This document shows positions 43,946-51,887 of a stretch of 64,000 nucleotides of DNA, one piece after another. The notes under the pieces are model-generated. The model ran no database searches. It was not told the origin of the DNA and was given only the letters and a program-made list of their open reading frames with translations. The stretch comes from Paraburkholderia rhizosphaerae (GTDB lineage Bacteria > Pseudomonadota > Gammaproteobacteria > Burkholderiales > Burkholderiaceae). The position numbers and the translations under genes were made by a program. How positions within the stretch are numbered: position 1 is the stretch's first letter; every line of letters starts with the position of its first letter. Where the stretch lies: the NCBI RefSeq assembly GCF_004366595.1, contig NZ_SORE01000020.1, forward strand, positions 88,181 to 152,180. The letters run 5' to 3'.

Positions 43946-44569
43946 CTATGGGGCGTCGACCGGTACGCGGCGTGCGCGGGTTGCAACCACGCGATGCGTG
44001 AAAGCCGGCGGGGATTCGTGCGGCGCACGCGTGATCGCGAACAGCAGTGCGTCGCCGGCCGCCAGATTGCGGTTGGGCCTTGGCTCCCAGTTCACGAGCT
44101 TGGCTTCGAGCGTGAAACCGAGCCGGGTCATCGTGCTGGCCGCGTCGCCTTCGGGTGCACAGTACGCGTGAATGCGGCACAGTTGCGGCTGCGCCAGCAG
44201 CCAGCCGATTAGTTTGAGCAGCGTGGCAAGCCCTGCGCGACGTCGGCGATGGCCTTCACGGCGGCTCGTGATCACGCCAATTTCCGCACGCGGTGGCGTC
44301 GGCTGCAGTTCGATGGCGGCGACGAGGCGACCGGTGTCCCGGTCTTCCATCGCCCATGTGAAGCAGGTTCGGCTGCTCCATCCCAGGCGACAACTGCGGA
44401 TGAATGTGCGCGTTTCCTCCGCGTTGCGATGGGTCGGAAACGGCAGCCATTCGGTTACCGAAGGGTCGCCCAGCAGCGCATCGAATAGCGCATCGGCGTC
44501 GGCATCGGTGAAGGGTCGCAGCCGCAGTTCGTCGGTTTCGATAATCGTCGGCGGGCAAAAAGTATTCAT
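43946..44569 (-). CDS. GNAT acetyltransferase (RimJ/RimL type), downstream of hrpB
   Basis: A 207-residue acetyltransferase. ETDELRLRPFTDADADALFDALLGDPSVTEWLPFP is the RimJ/L-type N-terminus. The acetyl-CoA loop R-x-x-G reads RRAGLATLLKLIGWLL. AAGGAGCGTCA before the ATG fixes the start. It begins 35 nt after the hrpB stop in the same direction, so it is likely in the hrpB operon. Substrate unknown; it may acetylate a protein N-terminus or a small molecule. Confidence 0.82.
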   Translation of the reverse strand: MNTFCPPTIIETDELRLRPFTDADADALFDALLGDPSVTEWLPFPTHRNAEETRTFIRSCRLGWSSRTCFTWAMEDRDTGRLVAAIELQPTPPRAEIGVITSRREGHRRRRAGLATLLKLIGWLLAQPQLCRIHAYCAPEGDAASTMTRLGFTLEAKLVNWEPRPNRNLAAGDALLFAITRAPHESPPAFTHRVVATRARRVPVDAP

Positions 44570-44604
44570 TGACGCTCCTTGCATCGGCATCGAGTGTGCG
44601 CACT

Positions 44605-46035
44605 TCAGCGCGCGAGCGTCTCGGACGGTGCCTCCTTGTACATCTTGCGATAACCGTTGAGCAGCGTCGAGCGGTGCTGCACGCCCCAGCGGTTGGCGAT
44701 TTGCAGCACGCTCGACCCATGCGAATCGTCAGCCATCAGCTCGTCGCGGATGTGCTCCATGCGCCTGCGGCGAATCAGTTCGCTTGGCGACAATCCGAGG
44801 TGGGCCTTGAAGGCGGCCTGCAACGCGCGCTCGGTGACGCCTATGTAAGTCGCCACCTCGCGTACCGACAGGTCCGGGCGTTCGAGGTTTTCGATCAGGT
44901 AGCGATACGCGCGGCGATATTTGCCGGGCAGTCGCGCACTGATGTCGTCGGGAGCGGGCTGCACGCGCTCGGCGGCCGTGGTGGGCAGCGTGGCACTGTC
45001 GGCGCGCACGTGTTTCATCGACATCAGTGCATAGCGGCCGTACAACTGCGAGGATTCGTGCAACCGCCCCTGTTGCTGGCGCATTTTGGACTGGCAGTAC
45101 AGATATTCGAGGTACCAACGCGTATGCTGGTTGCCTTGCATCGGCGTGTCGCGGAACATGTGCAGCATCGTTTCGGCGATGTTCGGCGCTTTGCCCGCGA
45201 GTGCGCCGAGCGCGACTTCGATACGCAAACTGCGATGGTAGTCGTCGAGGCCGGCGGCGACGCTCCAGCGTAAATGAGCGTCGATCTGGCCGAGCGCCGC
45301 GTGGCCTCCGCGCGATAGCGCCGGCAGATGTTGCAGAAAATCGGTACGCCGCGTGAGTACGGCGATTGCGGGCGTGTGCTCATCCGACAGTGTCGGCATG
45401 CCGTCGCCCACATGAAAGGGCATGAATTCGAGAATCACCGAATGCCAGTAGATGTGGTCGGCAAGCTGCGCCGATGCGCGCAGCCGGTATTGCACGAGCA
45501 GATCCAGGCGCAACGTATCGATAAGCCGGAGCCAGCGATTGTCCGCTACGGTTGAGGCCAGCTGCGACATCGCTTCCAGCCGGCTGCGGACGCCGTCGAG
45601 GCGGCCCAGATCGAACAGCACCAGCGCGGCGCCGACGAGGCTTTCGAGACGTTGCACGCTGCTTGCCTCATCGTCGTCGATGATGCGCTTGAAGCACATC
45701 AGGGCCGTGCCCAGATGATTCTGGAACAGCGCCTGCCAGCCCGCATTACGGCACAGCGCCGCGCGCATCGAGCTGCGCTCGCTGCGCATCGCCTTCTGCG
45801 CGCGCCGATACATTTCTTCCGCGTCTTCATGGCGGCCTAGCACCAGTTGCACGTCCGCATACGCCTGCAGTTCGGCACGGCTGGGCACGTCGCCGGGACG
45901 GTCATGGTCCACTCGCGCGGCGGCCACGACGGCGGCGTCCTGAAACTGGCCCGCGAGCATCTTCATGCAGTACGTCGACGTAGGATTTGACGATGAAAGA
46001 GCGGAGGCAACTGCGAAGTACAAGGTGGACGACAT
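44605..46035 (-). CDS. hrpB: HrpB-type AraC-family regulator of type III secretion
   Basis: A 476-residue regulator, essentially the length of Ralstonia HrpB (477). The N-terminal ~350 residues are helical and TPR-like (ADVQLVLGRHEDAEEMYRRAQKAM). The C-terminal AraC DNA-binding domain follows: LSVREVATYIGVTERALQAAFKAHLGLSPSELIRRRRMEHIRDEL and a second HTH with IANRWGVQHRSTLLNGYRKMY. GCAGGAG 8 nt before the ATG at 46035 fixes the start; upstream in-frame codons are rejected. HrpB/HrpX proteins switch on T3SS and effector genes through hrpII/PIP boxes, and six such boxes surround it here. Confidence 0.85.
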   Translation of the reverse strand: MSSTLYFAVASALSSSNPTSTYCMKMLAGQFQDAAVVAAARVDHDRPGDVPSRAELQAYADVQLVLGRHEDAEEMYRRAQKAMRSERSSMRAALCRNAGWQALFQNHLGTALMCFKRIIDDDEASSVQRLESLVGAALVLFDLGRLDGVRSRLEAMSQLASTVADNRWLRLIDTLRLDLLVQYRLRASAQLADHIYWHSVILEFMPFHVGDGMPTLSDEHTPAIAVLTRRTDFLQHLPALSRGGHAALGQIDAHLRWSVAAGLDDYHRSLRIEVALGALAGKAPNIAETMLHMFRDTPMQGNQHTRWYLEYLYCQSKMRQQQGRLHESSQLYGRYALMSMKHVRADSATLPTTAAERVQPAPDDISARLPGKYRRAYRYLIENLERPDLSVREVATYIGVTERALQAAFKAHLGLSPSELIRRRRMEHIRDELMADDSHGSSVLQIANRWGVQHRSTLLNGYRKMYKEAPSETLAR

Positions 46036-46304
46036 GGTGCAGCTCCTGCAGGACGATTCGTTGAGGAAAACGACAATGCGATGGTGTCGTTCGTTAGACG
46101 TATCGTTGCACCCGGTGCGAATGTGCTCAGCAGTTTTTGACGTTCTGTTACTTTCGGCGGAATGGGCGGAAGAGGGGGCGAACGCTTTCGCGGCACACCC
46201 GACGCCCAAAATGCAGCGGCACACAAGACTCGCGTCCTGTGTGCCGTTGAACGGCTATGCGACGCATCGCGCGATGACACGTTGCGATACGCGCATCTCT
46301 GTGC

Positions 46305-47339
46305 TCAATGCCTGGACAGTTCGTAATATTTCTGGGCTAGCTCCTTCCAGAATTGTAGGACGCCCGCGAACATGTTGAGCATGACGCTACGGAATTGCTC
46401 CAACAGGTGCATGCGTCGCTGGAGATCGTGCAGCTCCTCAATGCTTCCCTGCTGCGAATGCGATGGCGGCGAATAGGGCGGCGGCGGATAGGGCGGGGGC
46501 GAATCATGAATAGGGTCGTGCGGGGGTAGCTTTCCCTTCTCGCTATCCAGCCCATGCGCCCCGCCTGGATACGCTGGCAGTTCCAGCTGCGGTGGGTAGT
46601 CCGGATCCGGCGCGCCTTTTCCTGTCTTGTGATCCGCTGGGGGATCCGTATCTTCGATGCCAAACGCCTCGTCGAAGGAGACGTGAGTCGGATGCGTCGC
46701 GTGGCGTCGCTGGGAAGGCCGTTCGGAATTGTGGGGGCTGGGCGAGCGGGTCATGCCGGGGTCTTCTGCCGGGTCCGGGAAATGATCGAGGAGGGAGAGA
46801 CTTTGCCGACTCTGCGACCTCGAGGACGCGGGCGTTTCAACGTAGGTGTTCCCGTCGTGTGTTTGAGAATGCGATGAATGGGTAGACGATTGGACATCGT
46901 CGGGGCTGGTCGGCCGGGTCATGCTGGTGGAGTGCAACCCGTTCAGAAGGTGCTGGATGTCGCCCGGTTGCCACGCTTTCGAGGGGCTCGGGGAATGGAT
47001 AGCGGAATCAGCCCGCATGCTGGCCGGCGGTGCAGGCGCGTGTCCCATTGGCCGCCCGCTCGGGAGGCGGTTGGCTCGGGCGGAGGGGCGACTCGAAAGT
47101 GACGTTGCACGTGAGCCGGTGTCAGCGTTGCGAGGCGAAATTCCCGATAATGCCGGGGGAGTCGACATCGTGCTCGATGCCAGCGGTGTGCGAACGAAAC
47201 CGCTGGCCTCATTGTTCCCTTCGGAGTGATCCCTGAGGGTACTGTCAGGGCTATCTGTCACATAAACGTGACCTACTTCATTCCCGTCACCCACGTGCTT
47301 CTCCATGAAAGATGTGGCGTTTTTGCGCGGGCTGTGCAT
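46305..47339 (-). CDS. Candidate type III effector, Pro/Ser-rich with two PPPY motifs
   Basis: A 344-residue protein, mostly disordered (Ser, Pro, His, Asp rich). Near residues 281-289 it carries SPPPY followed directly by PPPPYS, i.e. two PPxY motifs encoded at 46473-46499. PPxY binds WW domains such as those of NEDD4-type ubiquitin ligases. The last ~45 residues form an amphipathic/hydrophobic helix pair (MHLLEQFRSVMLNMFAGVLQFWKEL) that could bind membranes or a chaperone. Start is uncertain: 47399 lies upstream of the predicted -10, so 47339 (AGG 8 nt upstream) or 47306 is likelier. An hrpII box precedes it. No family recognised. Confidence 0.65.
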   Translation of the reverse strand: MHSPRKNATSFMEKHVGDGNEVGHVYVTDSPDSTLRDHSEGNNEASGFVRTPLASSTMSTPPALSGISPRNADTGSRATSLSSRPSARANRLPSGRPMGHAPAPPASMRADSAIHSPSPSKAWQPGDIQHLLNGLHSTSMTRPTSPDDVQSSTHSSHSQTHDGNTYVETPASSRSQSRQSLSLLDHFPDPAEDPGMTRSPSPHNSERPSQRRHATHPTHVSFDEAFGIEDTDPPADHKTGKGAPDPDYPPQLELPAYPGGAHGLDSEKGKLPPHDPIHDSPPPYPPPPYSPPSHSQQGSIEELHDLQRRMHLLEQFRSVMLNMFAGVLQFWKELAQKYYELSRH

Positions 47340-47367
47340 GCGTTGCCTGACTGTCCGCCATTGCAGC

Positions 47368-47429
47368 TTTATAGGCGCGTGCCGTCGTGCATGCCGCATG
47401 TCACGCGAAGCCGGGCTGCGTGATCCGAA
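47368..47429 (-). promoter_or_regulatory. hrpII box and -10 element of the PPPY gene
   Basis: Minus strand TTCG (47429-47426)-N16-TTCG (47409-47406), then 32 nt, then TATAAA (47373-47368), a good -10-like hexamer although the last base departs from YANNNT. Confidence 0.72.
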
Positions 47430-47467
47430 TCCGCCCTGTCGCGCTCACATCTCTAATGTCGGCGAGC

Positions 47468-47491
47468 CGAAGCCTGTGTCGGGGACACGAA
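47468..47491 (-). promoter_or_regulatory. Second, upstream hrpII box
   Basis: A second exact TTCG-N16-TTCG on the minus strand (47491-47488 and 47471-47468), 62 nt upstream of the first one. It may reinforce HrpB binding at the PPPY gene, or be chance. Confidence 0.45.
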
Positions 47492-47535
47492 GCAAGCTGC
47501 GTATTCAGGCACCACCATGGTGGACTTGATTCATT

Positions 47536-47562
47536 GGCATCGCTAATTTGCATAGCGATGCC
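47536..47562. repeat. Perfect 10-bp inverted repeat
   Basis: GGCATCGCTA, 7-nt spacer ATTTGCA, TAGCGATGCC. It has no T tract, so it is more like an operator or RNA hairpin than a terminator. It lies in the ~300-nt divergent region between the PPPY gene and the lytic transglycosylase. Confidence 0.6.
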
Positions 47563-47669
47563 GGCATGCCTCGTGACACGAGTGCGGCGCAAGCGCGCTT
47601 GCACGCAACGCGCGCGGTGTAGCCACACCGCTGCCGGCCCCAACCTTTTCGATGGAGAGGACCGGACAG

Positions 47670-48155
47670 ATGATTCGCGTAAGCCCCTGTTGCCCAGCAT
47701 CCCTGCGCCGCCACGGCAGCCGCGTCGCGCTTGCCGCGTGGTGCGCTTTCCTGTGCATCAGCCGTCCCGCACTCGCCGACTGTTTCGACACCGCAGCGTC
47801 CTATCAAGGCGTCAGCGCGCTGGTGCTGCGCGCCATCGCGTGGGTCGAGTCGCGCGGTAATCCGGCGGCGGAGCATCGCAACGCGAACGGCTCCGTCGAC
47901 ATCGGCGAGCTGCAGATCAACTCGATTCACCTTCGCGAACTGGCCAGCTTCGGCATCGGCGCACAGGCGCTGCGCGACGAATGCGTGAACATCTACGTCG
48001 CCGCGTGGCACCTCAAGAAAAAGATGGTCAAGTACGGCAATACCTGGAACGCGGTCGGTGCGTACCACTCCGAAAGCCCGAAACTGCGCGACGCGTATGC
48101 GCAGTCGATCCAGCGGACATTGACCCAGTGGGGCGTATGGTCGGCGCCGCGCTGA
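47670..48155 (+). CDS. T3SS-associated lytic transglycosylase (HpaH/IagB-like)
   Basis: A 161-residue exported SLT-fold enzyme. The signal peptide (SRVALAAWCAFLCISRPALA) ends before DCFDTAA. The catalytic Glu is in RAIAWVESRGNP, followed by NGSVDIGELQINSIHLREL and GAYHSESPKLRDAYAQSI. This matches the small HpaH/IagB/VirB1-type transglycosylases that open peptidoglycan for secretion machines. The ATG at 47670 is preferred over 47652. The hrpB-linked location supports a T3SS role. No exact hrpII box is seen in its direction. Confidence 0.82.
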   Translation: MIRVSPCCPASLRRHGSRVALAAWCAFLCISRPALADCFDTAASYQGVSALVLRAIAWVESRGNPAAEHRNANGSVDIGELQINSIHLRELASFGIGAQALRDECVNIYVAAWHLKKKMVKYGNTWNAVGAYHSESPKLRDAYAQSIQRTLTQWGVWSAPR

Positions 48156-48302
48156 GGCGAGCCGGCACTGCAGAAGGTCGGCACTGTCGTTTCAGGCGCT
48201 GGATATCCGTCGCCCTTCGGCTGCGCTACTGCCGCGCGGCCGCACCGACCGCCGTCGTCATGCGCAAGTCGGGCCCGGTCATTTGCATGCAGGTACGATT
48301 TA

Positions 48303-48974
48303 ATGAGTGATCCAGACAAAATTACGAAATCTACCCGCCGCGCCGAACCCCGGCAGCATGCAGCGTTGTTCGGCCAACGGCCGGTCACCGTATGGTTGAC
48401 GGGTCTGAGCGGCGCGGGCAAGTCGACGCTCGCGGCCGCGTTGGCGCAGCGCCTTATCGCGCTCGGCCGGGCCTGCTGCACGCTCGACGGCAACGTGCTA
48501 AGCAGCGGCTTGAGCCGCGACCGGGGCTTCTCACCGGCCGAACGCATCGCGAACATCCGTCGCGCCGCCGCACTCGCACGGCTTCTGAACGACAACGGAT
48601 TGATCGTCATTGCCGCGTTCATGTCGCCGAGTCGGGCCGAACGCTCGCTTGCGCGGTCCATCGTCGGCGTGACGCGCTTTGTCGAGGTTCACGTCAGCAC
48701 ACCGCTGGGCGTTTGTGAAGCGCGCGATCCGAAAGGGCTCTACAAACGGGCTCGCGCAGGCGAGCTGCGTCCGTTCATCGGCATCGACACGCCGTATGAA
48801 GCGCCGTCGTCGCCCGCGCTCACCATCGATACCAGCGCGCGCGATCGTGCGAGGTGCGTCGACCATCTGCTTGCAACGCTTGCACCGATGATCGCGCCGT
48901 CCGCGCGGCGCCGTGCACGAACGGCTGATGATTCACGAGCGCCGTCCAGCGAACGGCCGCCACTGGCCACATGA
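48303..48974 (+). CDS. APS-kinase-like protein with altered substrate motif
   Basis: A 223-residue CysC-fold kinase. The P-loop WLTGLSGAGKSTLA is intact (residues 30-43), as are NIRRAAALARLL and DPKGLYKRARAGE. The motif that binds adenylyl sulfate, normally LDGDNVRHGL, reads LDGNVLSSGL, with Asp-Asn-Val-Arg-His replaced by Asn-Val-Leu-Ser-Ser. It is followed after 7 nt by a Rieske oxygenase gene. The kinase probably phosphorylates or activates a different alcohol in a biosynthetic pathway rather than serving sulfate assimilation. Confidence 0.75.
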   Translation: MSDPDKITKSTRRAEPRQHAALFGQRPVTVWLTGLSGAGKSTLAAALAQRLIALGRACCTLDGNVLSSGLSRDRGFSPAERIANIRRAAALARLLNDNGLIVIAAFMSPSRAERSLARSIVGVTRFVEVHVSTPLGVCEARDPKGLYKRARAGELRPFIGIDTPYEAPSSPALTIDTSARDRARCVDHLLATLAPMIAPSARRRARTADDSRAPSSERPPLAT

Positions 48975-48981
48975 GGAAAGC

Positions 48982-50013
48982 ATGACTTTTGTCAGAAATG
49001 CATGGTATGTCGCAGCATGGAGCGCGGAGGTGCCGGAGGACCGGCCCTTCTCACGTACGCTGCTGGGCGAGCCGGTGATGTTGTTCCGCGATGCACAGGG
49101 CCGCGCGCTCGCGCTTGCGGATCGCTGTCCGCACCGCTTCGCGCCGCTGCACAAGGGCGATGTGCGCGACGGCACGGTGGGCTGTCCGTATCACGGCCTG
49201 CGTTTCGACGGCACGGGCCGCTGCACGCTGAATCCGCATGGCGACGGCCGGATTCCCGAGGCCGCGCGCGTGCGCAGCTATCCGCTTTGCGAACGTCACG
49301 GCGCGATCTGGATCTGGATGGGCGAGCCCGCGCGAGTGGACGCCGCGAACGCGGCGCTGCCGGACTTTTCGTTCATCGATCCGGCGCAGAACGAGGTGAG
49401 CACCGGCTACCTGCGTACACGCGCACACTATCAACTGAGCGCGGACAACCTGCTCGATCTTAGTCACTTTCAGTACCTGCATCCGGACACGCTCGGCAGT
49501 GCGGCAATCGCGCGGGACCCGGGCCGTTTCGCCCAGGCGGGCGACACAGTCCGCGCGCACCGTTGCGCGCAGGCCGAAGAACTTCCGTCGTTTGTCGCGC
49601 AAGCGTTCGGCGTGCCGGCGGGGATGCGCGTCGACCGACATCTGGAAGTGCGCTGGGATCCGCCCGGATTGATGGCGATCGACGTCGGGGTGGCACCGGC
49701 CGGCATGCCACATGGACGCGTGTCGCGTTCTGCCCATCTGCTCACACCAGAGACCCGGACTAGCACGCATTACTTCTTTGCGTTCGGGGTGCCGAAGACG
49801 CTCGGCGCGGCTGCGCGAATGCTGGTCGACTACGCGCTTGCCGGACTCATGACACCGTTTCGCGACGAAGACTTGCCAATGCTCGAAGCGCAGCAGGCTG
49901 CACTCGGCGACGCCGATTTTTGGGCCTGCCGGCCGGTGCTGCTGCCGATCGACGGCGGCGCAATCCGGGCGCGCCGGGTGATGGAAAGCAAGCTTGCCGA
50001 GGAGGCGCAATGA
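48982..50013 (+). CDS. Rieske non-heme iron oxygenase (vanillate demethylase-like)
   Basis: A 343-residue oxygenase subunit. The Rieske cluster ligands are in CPHRFAPLHKGDV and GCPYHGLRF. The mononuclear iron site is DNLLDLSHFQYLH (D-x2-H-x4-H pattern). It resembles vanillate O-demethylase/caffeine-demethylase-type oxygenases that hydroxylate or demethylate aromatic or cyclic substrates. GAGGAAAG precedes the ATG at 48982. No reductase partner is adjacent. The stop overlaps the next start (ATGA). Confidence 0.85.
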   Translation: MTFVRNAWYVAAWSAEVPEDRPFSRTLLGEPVMLFRDAQGRALALADRCPHRFAPLHKGDVRDGTVGCPYHGLRFDGTGRCTLNPHGDGRIPEAARVRSYPLCERHGAIWIWMGEPARVDAANAALPDFSFIDPAQNEVSTGYLRTRAHYQLSADNLLDLSHFQYLHPDTLGSAAIARDPGRFAQAGDTVRAHRCAQAEELPSFVAQAFGVPAGMRVDRHLEVRWDPPGLMAIDVGVAPAGMPHGRVSRSAHLLTPETRTSTHYFFAFGVPKTLGAAARMLVDYALAGLMTPFRDEDLPMLEAQQAALGDADFWACRPVLLPIDGGAIRARRVMESKLAEEAQ

Positions 50014-51887
50014 GCGGACTAACCGCTGAATTGCGCGGCTCCACGGCGCATGCTGAAACGGCCCACGTACCGTCGGGGCCTAAGACATCGGTCGCAAGCG
50101 GTGGCGCTGCCGCTCACGGCCCGACGAAGTACGCGGCCGGGCCGTCTGCGGTATGCAACCTGAACGAGTTGTGGATCCGCTGCATTCTCGACGTGGTCGC
50201 AGCGACCGGCGTACGGCGCGCGGTGTTATGCCCGGGCGGCCGGTCATCGACGACAGTGCTGGCTGTGCACGATCATCCCCAGTTCATCGATGCGCTCGTG
50301 TTCACCGACGAGCGCAGCGCAGCCTATGCCGCGGTCGGCATGATGAAGGCGTCGCGCGAGCCGGTGCTGATGGTGACGACGTCGGGCTCGGCGGTGGCGA
50401 ATGCCGTGCCCGCGCTGACCGAAGCCGACGAGTGCGGGTTGCCGCTGCTACTGCTGACTTGCGACCGCCCGCGCACGCTGCGCAATAGCGGCTTCGGCCA
50501 GATGATCGATCACGTCGGCGCATGCCGCGCATTCGTGCGCGCGAGTATCGATCTGCCCGATCCCGCAAGCGATGTGGTAGCGCTCGCCGCGCTGCGGCGC
50601 GACGTGGCCGCCGTGCTGGTGCAATGTCGCGGAGCGAAGCCCGGTCCGGTGCATGTCAACGTTCCGCTAGGTGGCCTTTACGATGCTTCCGAACCGCAAC
50701 CGGTGCCTGCTGATGCACTACGTGAGTCCGCTCGCCCGGTGGCGCCGCTCTCCGTGGCGCCGCGCGCGGCGAACGACATCGGCGCGCTGGCGGCCCGGCT
50801 CGGTTTGCGTGCCGGGATGCGCGGGCTGGTGGTGACCGGCCCGGACTGCGACGTGCCGCTCGCATGGCTTACGGAATTCGCACACGCGGCGCGCCTGCCC
50901 GTGCTGGCGGACACCGGCAGCGGCTTGCGCGGCAGCGGGTTGGATCAGGTGCTCAACGGGCACGATGCGCTCGCGCTGCATCGTGCGGTGACTCGCGAGC
51001 GGCCCGATCTGGTGATCCGTTTTGGGCTGACGCCCGTCATGCCCATCGTGCAGGACTATCTGAAAACGCATCCGTGCCCGACGATCAAGATCTCCGGTGC
51101 ACCCTGCGAGCGCGACTATCTGCATTCGAGCTTCGAACCGCTCGTTGCGCCGAGCCGCGACGAATTGCGCGCATTGGCGGCCGCACTCGCCGGCGGCGAC
51201 GCGGCGTGGCTCCGTGCGTGGCAGGCAGCGGAGCGCGAGGCGGCGAGCGCGCGCAACGACGTGCTGGACGCGCTCGACTGGGGCGAGTTGCCAGCCATGC
51301 GCGAGCTTTATGCGCACGACGGCTTCGCCTTTCTGCATCTGGGCAATTCGATGCCGATTCGCCACGCGGATTTGCTATACGACACACGAGCGAACGGTCA
51401 GGCCGTCTACGCCAATCGCGGTGTATGGGGTATTGACGGGACCCTCAGCACCTTCATCGGAGAGGCGCGCGCGCGCGGCGACGCGGGGCTGCTGGTGCTT
51501 GGCGATCAGGCGTTTCTGCATGATCTGCCGGCGCTTGCCACTGCCCAGCGGGTTCAAACGAGTGCCTGCGTGTGCGTGCTCGACAATGGTGGGGGCGCGA
51601 TTTTCGATTTCCTGCCGCTCGCGCGACTGCCCGGCTATGAGACGGCGATCCGCAACCCATACAGCTTCAACGCCGCGGATATGGCGCGCGCGTTCGGCTT
51701 GCGCCATGCGCGCGCTGCGAGTCGCGACGAACTCCGTGCTGCGCTCGATGCGGCATGCACGCACGTTGGCGTGACCGTGCTCGAAGTGCGCGTCGCGCCC
51801 GGGTCCGCGGCTGCCGGCATGCAGCGAGTCGCGCTCGCGCTTCGCGCGGCCGCCTTCAAAACCCCTTCGCACCCGGCCCACCCATGA
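50010..51887 (+). CDS. MenD-like thiamine-diphosphate enzyme
   Basis: A 625-residue ThDP-dependent protein with the MenD pattern. The N-terminal domain has CPGGRSSTTVLAVHDHP, VFTDERSAAYAAVGMMKAS (ThDP-activating Glu) and TTSGSAVANAVPALTEA. The C-terminal cofactor domain has ANRGVWGIDGTLSTFIG, VLGDQAFLHDLPAL and DNGGGAIFDFLPL. MenD adds succinic semialdehyde from 2-oxoglutarate to isochorismate. No other menaquinone genes are near, and Burkholderiales normally use ubiquinone, so it more likely does a Stetter-type condensation in another pathway. About 45 residues of Ala/Ser-rich N-terminal extension precede the domain. Confidence 0.8.
   Translation: MSGLTAELRGSTAHAETAHVPSGPKTSVASGGAAAHGPTKYAAGPSAVCNLNELWIRCILDVVAATGVRRAVLCPGGRSSTTVLAVHDHPQFIDALVFTDERSAAYAAVGMMKASREPVLMVTTSGSAVANAVPALTEADECGLPLLLLTCDRPRTLRNSGFGQMIDHVGACRAFVRASIDLPDPASDVVALAALRRDVAAVLVQCRGAKPGPVHVNVPLGGLYDASEPQPVPADALRESARPVAPLSVAPRAANDIGALAARLGLRAGMRGLVVTGPDCDVPLAWLTEFAHAARLPVLADTGSGLRGSGLDQVLNGHDALALHRAVTRERPDLVIRFGLTPVMPIVQDYLKTHPCPTIKISGAPCERDYLHSSFEPLVAPSRDELRALAAALAGGDAAWLRAWQAAEREAASARNDVLDALDWGELPAMRELYAHDGFAFLHLGNSMPIRHADLLYDTRANGQAVYANRGVWGIDGTLSTFIGEARARGDAGLLVLGDQAFLHDLPALATAQRVQTSACVCVLDNGGGAIFDFLPLARLPGYETAIRNPYSFNAADMARAFGLRHARAASRDELRAALDAACTHVGVTVLEVRVAPGSAAAGMQRVALALRAAAFKTPSHPAHP

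Noticed and set aside
47401..47660. A plus-strand hrpII box for the transglycosylase/biosynthetic operon
   Set aside because: Only minus-strand TTCG-N16-TTCG pairs were found here; no plus-strand pair with correct spacing was seen.
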